From an uncultured Sulfurovum sp. (GTDB taxonomy: Bacteria > Campylobacterota > Campylobacteria > Campylobacterales > Sulfurovaceae): a stretch of DNA of 7,175 nucleotides. Below the pieces are notes generated by a model that saw nothing but the letters and a program-made list of their open reading frames with translations, made no database searches and was not told the DNA's origin. The translations under genes were made by a program, and so were the position numbers. Of this stretch, positions 1 to 5,784 are shown in pieces. The stretch spans positions 1-7,175 of the forward strand of contig CAMZNQ010000137.1 in the NCBI GenBank assembly GCA_947313765.1. Reading direction: 5' to 3'. The first letter of the stretch is position 1; each line of letters begins with the position of its first letter.

Positions 1-1
1 A

Positions 2-916
2 ACGTTAAGACATTCAAATCTAAAAGCCTATCCAACAAAACAGGACTTTTACTACAATCCAAAACGTACAGGAGAGGGATTTCCTTTTGATTATAACCAA
101 AACTCATCTGTAAACATAAACACTCCTCTTTTGGTATCACACTACTCAAAAGATAGAAAATGGGTATATGTACGTTGTGCTTACGCCTATGGTTGGTTAG
201 CTGTATCAGATATAGCATTTGTAGATTATAGATTCAAAAAAAGATTCATGAATAGAAACTACTATGTAACAATTAAAGATAACCTATTTATTAAAGATAA
301 AAAGTTCAAGACTATTGTTAAATTAGGAACAATTTTTCCTATGGATAGAAAAAGTAAAAAGTATATTATCGCCTCTAAAAACAAAAGAGGTTATGCAGAA
401 ATTAAATTGGTAAAAAAAGCAAAAAAGTGGATAATTGCAAAGAAACCAATCTCTTTTACACCATCTAATGTAGCTCTTATCTCTAAACAGTTGGTAGGAG
501 AGCCTTATGGTTGGGGTGGTAAATTACAAGCAAGAGATTGTTCAAGTTTAACAAAAGATTTTTTTGCACCTTTTGGTATCTTTTTAAGAAGAAATTCAAA
601 AGAGCAGAGTCATGATGGTAAATGGGTAAGTAAAATTAGATGGCTCTCTGCTAAAAAGAAGAAAGAGATTATCTTAAAAAAAGCAAAACCTTTTCGCACA
701 CTTCTATATGTTGGTGGGCATGTTACCCTATACATAGGAGAGAAAAATGGAGAACCTATTATTTTACATAACTATTGGGGTTCAAGATTGAAAAATAGAA
801 AAAAACGTATCTTTGGAAGAGCAATAATTACAACAACAGAGATAGGAAAAGAGAGAAAAGATATTAGAAGACAAGCGATGTTAATAAATACCTTTTCTAA
901 AATTATATATTTTTGA
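2..916 (+). CDS. SH3 domain-containing NlpC/P60 (C40) family peptidase, 5' end outside the window
   Basis: Probably an exported or lipid-anchored cell-wall hydrolase that cuts the stem peptide of peptidoglycan (gamma-D-glutamyl-diamino acid bond in the family). The frame is open from base 2 with no stop, so the TTG at 131 is not the true start. It lies inside an SH3 domain, and the upstream residues LRHSNLKAYPT and YYNPKRTGEGFPFDY are typical of the first SH3 (SH3b1) domain of this family. Of 304 visible residues, about 1-78 are SH3b1, about 80-140 a second SH3-like domain, and about 160 onward the NlpC/P60 domain. The catalytic Cys is in RDCSSLT (visible residue 180, codon at 539). The His is in VGGHVTLYIG (codon at 719), and a possible third polar residue is the His in ILHNYWG. 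The N-terminal signal and stabilising domain are beyond the left edge. The protein is rich in Lys and Arg. thiI follows after 42 bp, apparently with its own -10 box. Family assignment is secure; exact substrate is inference. Confidence 0.9.
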   Translation, partial: TLRHSNLKAYPTKQDFYYNPKRTGEGFPFDYNQNSSVNINTPLLVSHYSKDRKWVYVRCAYAYGWLAVSDIAFVDYRFKKRFMNRNYYVTIKDNLFIKDKKFKTIVKLGTIFPMDRKSKKYIIASKNKRGYAEIKLVKKAKKWIIAKKPISFTPSNVALISKQLVGEPYGWGGKLQARDCSSLTKDFFAPFGIFLRRNSKEQSHDGKWVSKIRWLSAKKKKEIILKKAKPFRTLLYVGGHVTLYIGEKNGEPIILHNYWGSRLKNRKKRIFGRAIITTTEIGKERKDIRRQAMLINTFSKIIYF

Positions 917-926
917 GAATTAAAGA

Positions 927-932
927 TATAAT
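927..932 (+). promoter_or_regulatory. Likely -10 box for thiI
   Basis: TATAAT stands 27 bp before the thiI start, just after the stop codon of the peptidase gene. No convincing -35 hexamer is visible upstream, which is common in Campylobacterota sigma70 promoters, where A/T-rich upstream sequence substitutes. Transcription would start near 939 and give a leader of about 20 nt. Read-through from the upstream gene is also possible. Confidence 0.45.
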
Positions 933-958
933 TGCACCAAAATTTATAAGGCTTTTAT

Positions 959-2410
959 GTGAAAACTCAAAAATTTATTCTAAAACTTTTTCCAGAGATA
1001 ATGGTTAAAGGTTCATCTGCAAAGCGTCAGATGGTTGGACAACTCTACAATAACTTACTTAAACTTTTAGGAGAGATTGATACAGATATAAGAGTTAGAA
1101 AATTTTCAGATAAGATAGAGGTTGTTACTTCAGTTAAAGTTTTAGATAGAGTAAGAGTACGGTTGCTAAACACCTCTGGAATAGAGCAGGTTTTAGAGGC
1201 TTTACAATTTGACAATATGATGACCTTAGATGATATAAAATTAGAGGTAGGTAGAGTAGTATCAGATAGATTAGAGGGGAAAACCTTTGTAGTTAGAGCT
1301 AAACGAACAGGAACACACTCTTTTAACTCCTCTGAAATGGAGAGAACAATTGGAGGGTATCTTTTGGCTAACTCAAATGCAAAAAGTGTTGACCTTCATA
1401 ATCCAGAAGTAACAATACGAATAGAGCTTATAAATAATCAGCTAAATATCATTAACCATAAACATAGAGGATTAGGTGGTTATCCAATAGGTACACAAGG
1501 AGATATATTATCTTTAATGTCAGGAGGATTTGACTCAACAGTTGCCTCATATATGACAATGAAGAGAGGAATTAAAACACACTTTATATTTTTTAACCTT
1601 GGTGGAGTTGCCCATGAGATAGGGGTAAAGCAGGTTTCATTCTATCTTTGGAATAGATTTGGAGCATCACATCGTGTCAAGATTATCTCTGTTCCTTTTG
1701 ATGATGTATTGACAGAAATTTTTCGTTCAACTCCAGAGACATATATGGGTGTAACTTTAAAGAGATTGATGTTGATGGCATCAGAGAAGATAGCTAAAGA
1801 GATGGATATTGATGCTTTAGTTACAGGAGAATCCGTTGCACAAGTATCTAGCCAAACTCTACGAAATCTAGCACTTATAGACCAAGCTACAAACATGCTT
1901 GTTATTCGTCCATTAGCCACCATGAATAAACCTGAAATTATTGATATTGCATCAGAAATAGGAACAAAACATTTTGCAGAAAATATGCCTGAGTATTGTG
2001 GTGTTATCTCTAAAAATCCAATTACACATGGTTCTTTCAAGAGAATGGAGCGTGAAGCTAAACGATTTGACTACTCTGTATTAGATAGAGCTGTTGAAGA
2101 GGCGAAGAGCATATATGTTGATGAGATTGTTGATGATATTACAAGCAATGCACCAATTGAAATTGTAGAAGATTTAGATGGAGGCGATTATGTAGTTATT
2201 GACATTCGAGGAGAGAGTAGAGCCATAGAGACATCTTGTGAAACCTTAAATATCCCATTCCATAAACTTAAAATGGAGTTTAAAAAGCTTCCACAAGATA
2301 AAAATTATCTTCTATATTGTGAAAAAGGGGTAATGAGCCAACTTCATGCACAATATCTAAGAGATTCTCAAAATAGAGAAAACATAAAGGTCTATAGACC
2401 TATAAAATAG
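959..2410 (+). CDS. thiI: tRNA uracil 4-sulfurtransferase ThiI with C-terminal rhodanese domain
   Basis: Transfers persulfide sulfur, received from a cysteine desulfurase, to U8 of tRNA (s4U). In many bacteria it also serves thiamine thiazole synthesis. It is cytoplasmic. At 483 residues it is essentially the same length as E. coli ThiI (482). Domain order is an N-terminal ferredoxin-like region (about 1-60), THUMP (about 60-170), a PP-loop ATPase with the SGGFDS loop at 188-193, then a rhodanese domain from about 400. Both mechanistic cysteines are present: Cys347 in PEYCGVISK (E. coli Cys344) and Cys454 in LLYCEKGVMS (E. coli Cys456). The full persulfide relay should therefore work. The start is GTG at 959, preceded by TAAGG at 947-951. 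The ATG at 957 is out of frame and meets a stop at once. The last 11 bases overlap a convergent small gene. No thiamine genes are adjacent. Confidence 0.97.
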   Translation: MKTQKFILKLFPEIMVKGSSAKRQMVGQLYNNLLKLLGEIDTDIRVRKFSDKIEVVTSVKVLDRVRVRLLNTSGIEQVLEALQFDNMMTLDDIKLEVGRVVSDRLEGKTFVVRAKRTGTHSFNSSEMERTIGGYLLANSNAKSVDLHNPEVTIRIELINNQLNIINHKHRGLGGYPIGTQGDILSLMSGGFDSTVASYMTMKRGIKTHFIFFNLGGVAHEIGVKQVSFYLWNRFGASHRVKIISVPFDDVLTEIFRSTPETYMGVTLKRLMLMASEKIAKEMDIDALVTGESVAQVSSQTLRNLALIDQATNMLVIRPLATMNKPEIIDIASEIGTKHFAENMPEYCGVISKNPITHGSFKRMEREAKRFDYSVLDRAVEEAKSIYVDEIVDDITSNAPIEIVEDLDGGDYVVIDIRGESRAIETSCETLNIPFHKLKMEFKKLPQDKNYLLYCEKGVMSQLHAQYLRDSQNRENIKVYRPIK

Positions 2411-2576
2411 CTCTACAGCTAAGACATTGAGTCTCTTGATGCGTATTTATATGTTGTTGTGTAATACATGAAGGACTACCTTTGAAACATGCAAGAGGTT
2501 GACTTTTTTCTGCACAACCTGTAAAAAAAAGTGAGAGTATCCCTGTTAATATTAGTAGCAATGAGTTTCTAATCAT
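2400..2576 (-). CDS. Small cysteine-rich putative lipoprotein (58 aa)
   Basis: I recognise no family. The ATG at 2576 is preceded by AAAAGGAT with good spacing and a TATAAT box at 2603-2608. The product starts MIRNSLLLILTGILSLFFTG, a positively charged end plus a hydrophobic stretch, then Cys21 in LFFTGC-AEK. That is a lipobox with Phe at -3, which is less usual but acceptable. The mature 38-residue part has four more cysteines (30, 37, 51, 54), the last two as CLSC. They could form disulfides or bind a metal, and no CxxCH heme motif is present. The gene converges with thiI and overlaps its end by 11 bp, including the thiI stop codon. A complete signal sequence, ribosome site and promoter together make chance unlikely, but there is no homology support. 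The function is unknown. Confidence 0.6.
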   Translation of the reverse strand: MIRNSLLLILTGILSLFFTGCAEKSQPLACFKGSPSCITQQHINTHQETQCLSCRAIL

Positions 2577-2602
2577 GGTAATCCTTTTATCTATATAAAT
2601 AA

Positions 2603-2608
2603 ATTATA
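2603..2608 (-). promoter_or_regulatory. Likely -10 box for the small lipoprotein gene
   Basis: On the minus strand this reads TATAAT within an A/T-rich stretch, 27 nt upstream of the ATG at 2576. That would give a leader of about 20 nt. No clear -35 element is seen at 16-18 bp. In A/T-rich DNA such a match can be chance, so the support comes mainly from its position. Confidence 0.35.
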
Positions 2609-2773
2609 TTATCTTTATATTAACAGTTAGTTTACCAATAGTGTATCAATCATTAATGAGTATATTTAAGTTATTTATAATGAAAAAAGACAATAGATAT
2701 TCTAAATAATTAATAGCTCTAACAGCTTTATATTTAGGAAGTTTTTGTAGATGATTTAGGTAGAAAATTATAG

Positions 2774-2800
2774 TGTAGGTGTGACCGTGTCACACATACA
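2774..2800 (-). terminator. 27-bp palindrome; hairpin at the 3' end of the oxidase cluster, or an operator
   Basis: Perfect arms GTGTGAC (2779-2785) and GTCACAC (2789-2795) flank CGT. Beyond one mismatch the dyad continues as TGTA/TACA, giving 11 paired positions of 12. On the minus strand it begins 8 nt after the last possible reading frame of the cluster, as expected for a 3'-end hairpin. It is followed only by a weak T-rich stretch (TATAATTTTC), so a textbook Rho-independent terminator is not proven. The inner TGTGA-N5-TCACA resembles a CRP half-site pair, but with a 5-bp rather than 6-bp spacer. A repressor operator remains an alternative. Confidence 0.45.
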
Positions 2801-2807
2801 AATGAAA

Positions 2808-2858
2808 TTAATAACCATTTTTTAGATTAGGATGATAATAGGTAAGCCCAACAGGCAT
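2808..2858 (-). CDS. Possible 16-residue peptide at the end of the oxidase cluster
   Basis: The frame MPVGLTYYHPNLKNGY starts with an ATG that overlaps the stop of the preceding 31-residue gene as TGATG. GGAGG lies 4 nt upstream, slightly close. The coupled start and ribosome site are the only evidence. Nothing about the composition identifies a function, and it has no hydrophobic segment. It ends just before the palindrome at 2774-2800. It could be a real micro-protein, a remnant of a longer gene, or chance. Confidence 0.25.
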   Translation of the reverse strand: MPVGLTYYHPNLKNGY

Positions 2859-2953
2859 CAATCCTCCAAATCCTCTTTATCCATCACAAACCCTACAACC
2901 AAAAGTGCCACAACAAATAGGCTAACAAATCCAATATAGATATAATCTAACAC
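2858..2953 (-). CDS. Small single-helix membrane protein (31 aa)
   Basis: The GTG start shares a base with the stop codon of the upstream YcxB-like gene (TAGTG). A strong GGAGG lies 8 nt before the start, inside the end of that gene. The product has one hydrophobic helix at about residues 4-24 (IYIGFVSLFVVALLVVGFVM). It is followed by a very acidic tail, DKEDLED, and a Met-Leu-Asp-Tyr head. Size and shape recall the tiny helices attached to respiratory oxidases (CcoQ, CydX, CcoM types), but I see no specific motif and do not claim homology. Its place in a cluster headed by a NOR-like heme-copper enzyme makes a small accessory subunit or assembly peptide a reasonable inference. Confidence 0.6.
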   Translation of the reverse strand: MLDYIYIGFVSLFVVALLVVGFVMDKEDLED

Positions 2954-3453
2954 TACCTTAACCTCCCATACTTTTTAACTAATGATTTAAAACGGCTCTT
3001 CTCCTCCAATGACTCAAAGCCATTAGCAGGTATGTAGTGAAAGTTTGGGTGGTTGTAGAGCATAATATCATCACCTAACTCTATGACCTCTTGAACTTCA
3101 CTCCATTGCCACTTCTCTTTTTGTGGGGATAGAATGGTAAATCCACTCTCATCTATGAGCATCTCTATCTTTTTGTCTCTAAAGTCTGATTGTTCAAACG
3201 ATTTGGTGGCTCTTCTTCTTGAAATCCACTGTTTACCATAGTACCAATAAGCCAACATAATTGTAGAGAAGAGTAAAATGGCAAAGGCATCTTTTTTAAG
3301 TGCAACAACTACCCCATACTGCATTAAGGCAATTAAAAGCCAACCAAAATACCTTTTACCTGAGTTGTTAAATTGATATTTATATGAGGCTTCAAAGAGT
3401 TTATCTATATTCTCTCTGTTCCAAAGATAGCTTATTTTAATTGGTTTAGACAT
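2953..3453 (-). CDS. YcxB-like family membrane protein
   Basis: A 166-residue protein. About residues 33-49 and 54-72 form two membrane helices, with a basic stretch SRRRATK right after. The C-terminal half (about 93-160) reads like the YcxB-like C-terminal domain: IDESGFTILSP, then KWQWSEVQEVIE, a short strand with IMLYNHPNFHYIPANGF, and a final helix. The role of YcxB-like proteins is not established. I chose ATG 3453. A GTG nine bases upstream (3462) would add three residues but lacks a properly spaced ribosome site. The start overlaps the end of the 201-residue gene by 8 bp, so the two are probably translationally coupled. Its stop is coupled to the next small gene. Family call is by eye from the domain pattern; membrane location is well supported. 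Confidence 0.8.
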   Translation of the reverse strand: MSKPIKISYLWNRENIDKLFEASYKYQFNNSGKRYFGWLLIALMQYGVVVALKKDAFAILLFSTIMLAYWYYGKQWISRRRATKSFEQSDFRDKKIEMLIDESGFTILSPQKEKWQWSEVQEVIELGDDIMLYNHPNFHYIPANGFESLEEKSRFKSLVKKYGRLR

Positions 3454-4051
3454 GCTCTTCACACTCTTCTATGATTAGGTCTGATTTTTTAATGCAACCT
3501 CTCTCTTCTAATTGTTCTATTAACTCTAATGTTGTATCATATTTCTCATAAAATATTTTAGAGTTAACCTCATACTTCTTCTGCTCTTTTTTAGCGTACC
3601 ACCACGCTACGGCGATGGAGGTTGCAAAGATGGAGTAGATGAGTATCTGCCACTCTTTAAGGTCTAAGAGAACAATGAAGTATTGCACCGAAAAGAGAAC
3701 AAAAAACTCAATAGAGAAGATGATGACAAGTGTTGAACTCTGTTCAAAATCTAGGGTATATTTCTCTATCTCTCTTAGGTGCTTTAGATTTTCATTTACC
3801 TCTTTAGCTTTAGCTTTACAGGGTTCATCTACTTTTGATAGGTCAATATCTCTTAGATGAATATTACTAAGATTGTACTCAATGTTTATCTGTTTATAAT
3901 CCTCCAATATTTGAGGCTCTTCTTGCATGATTTCTAGGATTTCGTCTTTAGTTACTCTTGTTTTTTTTGCAATTTTATGCACATCTTGCAAAACTAAATC
4001 ATACAAACCAATGGTTCTTATCTCTTCTGCTACTCGCTCTAGGTGTGTCAA
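3446..4051 (-). CDS. Two-helix membrane protein of unknown function (201 aa)
   Basis: I do not recognise this family. The start is TTG at 4051, supported by AAGGA 7 nt upstream. There is an in-frame TAA just before, and no alternative ATG until residue 42. The first 100 residues are charged and helical. They include KIAKKTRVTKDEILEIMQEE, which looks like a small helical bundle or a helix-turn-helix but has no diagnostic residue. Two hydrophobic helices follow (about 106-129 and 134-152). Then come a basic KKEQKK stretch and a C-terminal helix with likely coiled-coil character, ending in ECEEHV. Both ends should be cytoplasmic. It begins 59 bp after the oxidase subunit I stop, beyond a stem-loop, and overlaps the YcxB-like gene by 8 bp. 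Co-transcription with the oxidase suggests, but does not show, a role in its assembly, heme or metal delivery, or regulation. Confidence 0.8.
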   Translation of the reverse strand: MTHLERVAEEIRTIGLYDLVLQDVHKIAKKTRVTKDEILEIMQEEPQILEDYKQINIEYNLSNIHLRDIDLSKVDEPCKAKAKEVNENLKHLREIEKYTLDFEQSSTLVIIFSIEFFVLFSVQYFIVLLDLKEWQILIYSIFATSIAVAWWYAKKEQKKYEVNSKIFYEKYDTTLELIEQLEERGCIKKSDLIIEECEEHV

Positions 4052-4069
4052 GTTATTCCTTTATATGTA

Positions 4070-4092
4070 GTTGGGGTAAAAAATACCCCAAC
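4070..4092 (-). promoter_or_regulatory. Intercistronic stem-loop after oxidase subunit I
   Basis: GTTGGGGTA (4070-4078) and TACCCCAAC (4084-4092) form a perfect 9-bp stem with a 5-base loop. Neither strand shows a T-run directly after the stem, so it is not a standard intrinsic terminator. It lies between the subunit I stop and the ribosome site of the 201-residue gene. There it could stabilise the upstream oxidase message, partly stop transcription, or set a processing point. Any of these would lower expression of the downstream membrane genes relative to the two oxidase subunits. Confidence 0.6.
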
Positions 4093-4095
4093 ATA

Positions 4096-4119
4096 GTCTT
4101 AAACTTTGTCTTAAACTTT
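4096..4119. repeat. Perfect 12-bp tandem duplication across a stop codon
   Basis: GTCTTAAACTTT occurs twice head to tail (4096-4107 and 4108-4119), spanning the end of the oxidase subunit I gene. Because the unit is 12 bp, the second copy repeats the Lys-Val-stop in the same frame, so a back-up TAA follows the first after nine bases. It is probably a recent replication-slippage event without coding effect. Confidence 0.75.
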
Positions 4120-5784
4120 ATGGTTATCTGCAACCGTTTCAGGTTCGATTCCAAAAGATGCTGTTTTATCTTCTGAAGGTAAAAATATCCCAATGAGACC
4201 TTTAACTCCCACGGACATAACAACATTTAGTAAGAATAGAAGCCATGCTACTAGAAGCATTGTTCCACAAACGGCTGCTAAAATCATCCATGTATTGAAC
4301 TCACCATCTACATATAGGTGTCGTCTAAGCATTCCATCTAATCCTGCCATACCCATAAATGCACCCATACCAATACCACCAATTAGGTGTAGCCAGTAGT
4401 GAGCATTTGATAGTTTACTAGAGTATAGTTTTGTATTGTTTGTTACTATTGGCCATAGTACATATACAGCAGAGTATAGCGTCATATATAATCCAACAAT
4501 AAGAGCAATGTGAACGTGAGCTCCAATAATCCATTGAGTATTGTGAAGAACTCTGTTCATTCCCATATCGGCTTGAATAATTGCTGCTGGAACGGCCAAC
4601 CCAAATCCAACTAAACCACCAAGAAGATACTTAAGCTCCATAGTCATTTTAAGAGGTCGTGCTTTCCATAGAGTAACTAAGGTAATGAATACTGCCAACC
4701 CTTGTCTAAGAAGCTCAAATGCTGTTACCATCTCTCCTGAGATTAGTTTCATCATCTCTGGTTGTCCTTGGTCAGCTAGAAGGTGGTGAGACCATACCAT
4801 CCAAGATACCAAAAGCTCTAACATCAACGCAGCTCTTGCAACATTCTCCATAAATAGTTTTTGACCAGTAATCAAAGTAGCTAAGAGATACCAAGAACCT
4901 GCAACATAGATAAGTACTAATCCATCGGCAACCAAGTCAAGTCCCCACCAGAAGTAGTTTTTGTATAGAAGTGAATCAATAGTGGCTACATTAAGAGGGC
5001 TACCACTTGCATCAAAGATTAGATAGACTAAAACAAGCACACCTGCACTCAATATTACAATTGCATCAAGGAAGGTATCTACTGTACCACGGAAAATGGC
5101 AACAACAGGAAGAGCAAGAGCTGGTTCTTTTGAGTATGGTGGTTTTCCTGTAAGCTTATGCCAAAGGTTTAACATACCATCAATACCAAATCCAGATATT
5201 AAAAGCTCTTTTGTTGTCTTATTTGCATGAACACCAACTTTTTGGAAGATAGTTGCATAGATATTGTAGATAAACCCAAATGTTCCAAGCATAATTAGAG
5301 CAACACCAATAATAAATACAATTCCACCAATTGCAGAGAACTGTGTAGTATCAGCAGGTAGAGGCCAATATAGTGTATAGAGTGGAGCATAAGCCCAAAC
5401 AAATGCAGCTACCCAAGCTAGAGCTGTACCAGCTGTAATAAGTCCCCATGTCCAGTTAGCCAACTTTACACTGTAGAGTGGTTTTTTAGTTAAAAATGGT
5501 ACTAAAAATGTAAATGCAGCAAATACCAACTGATAGGTTGACCCAAAGATACCTACAATAGGGTGAACGGTCATAATTGAGAAGTAGTGGTCAGGGTGGA
5601 AGAACTGTTCAGGGATTAAACCTGTTGCATCGGCTTGAACCATACGCATAATCATACCCTCTAGTGCAACCAATCCATAGAATAGGAAGCTCACAATAAC
5701 GGCTCTAAGTGTTACTTTTTGAAGAGCATTTAGACTCTTGTGGTCAAAGTTTGTTCCATTAATTAATGTATTTACAAAACTCAT
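4111..5784 (-). CDS. Heme-copper oxidase superfamily subunit I, NOR-like (probably gNOR type)
   Basis: Catalytic membrane subunit of 557 residues, with about 12 helices between residues 26 and 523. Seen: His74 (MTVHPIVG) as low-spin heme ligand, His333-His334 (SHHLLAD) as metal-B ligands, and His423-x-His425 (GAHVHIAL) as high-spin and low-spin heme ligands. A GMLRR pair (Arg487-488) fits heme propionate contacts. Helix VI reads WWGLDLVADG (279-288), with no GHPxVY motif. Asp283 sits 50 residues before the HH pair, where the third ligand His is expected, and Asp287 lies near the position of cNOR's Glu211. The O2-reductase His-Tyr crosslink is therefore impossible, and nitric oxide reduction (2 NO to N2O) is the likelier reaction. 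Alternative NOR families with changed ligands (eNOR, sNOR, gNOR, nNOR) are known; my gNOR placement is from memory. The ATG overlaps the subunit II stop (TAATG) and has GGAGG upstream. Automatic annotation would likely say cytochrome c oxidase subunit I. Confidence 0.88.
   Translation of the reverse strand: MSFVNTLINGTNFDHKSLNALQKVTLRAVIVSFLFYGLVALEGMIMRMVQADATGLIPEQFFHPDHYFSIMTVHPIVGIFGSTYQLVFAAFTFLVPFLTKKPLYSVKLANWTWGLITAGTALAWVAAFVWAYAPLYTLYWPLPADTTQFSAIGGIVFIIGVALIMLGTFGFIYNIYATIFQKVGVHANKTTKELLISGFGIDGMLNLWHKLTGKPPYSKEPALALPVVAIFRGTVDTFLDAIVILSAGVLVLVYLIFDASGSPLNVATIDSLLYKNYFWWGLDLVADGLVLIYVAGSWYLLATLITGQKLFMENVARAALMLELLVSWMVWSHHLLADQGQPEMMKLISGEMVTAFELLRQGLAVFITLVTLWKARPLKMTMELKYLLGGLVGFGLAVPAAIIQADMGMNRVLHNTQWIIGAHVHIALIVGLYMTLYSAVYVLWPIVTNNTKLYSSKLSNAHYWLHLIGGIGMGAFMGMAGLDGMLRRHLYVDGEFNTWMILAAVCGTMLLVAWLLFLLNVVMSVGVKGLIGIFLPSEDKTASFGIEPETVADNHKV

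Larger units (their letters stand above)
2577..2807. other. Intergenic gap without a convincing intact gene
   Basis: About 230 bp between the small lipoprotein gene and the end of the minus-strand oxidase cluster. Most of it is very A/T-rich. It holds the lipoprotein promoter and a strong palindrome at 2774-2800. On the plus strand from ATG 2680 a broken frame (MKK..., stop, LIALTALYLGSF, then +1 shift VDDLGRKL) faintly resembles a decayed signal peptide, but this is weak. Confidence 0.5.

Noticed and set aside
131..916. TTG at 131 as the start of the NlpC/P60 gene
   Set aside because: The same frame is open to the window edge and encodes conserved SH3 sequence upstream of 131, so the gene begins outside the window.
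1642..2040. Minus-strand open frame of 132 codons inside thiI
   Set aside because: It lies wholly within the well-supported thiI coding sequence and its translation resembles no protein; it is an antisense shadow.
3639..3860. Plus-strand open frame opposite the 201-residue membrane gene
   Set aside because: Antisense to a gene with a ribosome site and operon context. Its own translation is low-complexity Ser/Arg-rich sequence without motifs.
3958..4176. Plus-strand open frame across the end of the oxidase gene
   Set aside because: It covers the hairpin and tandem repeat and antisense parts of two genes, with no ribosome site or recognisable domain.
4193..4399. Plus-strand open frame inside oxidase subunit I
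   Set aside because: Antisense shadow of a conserved 12-helix membrane protein.
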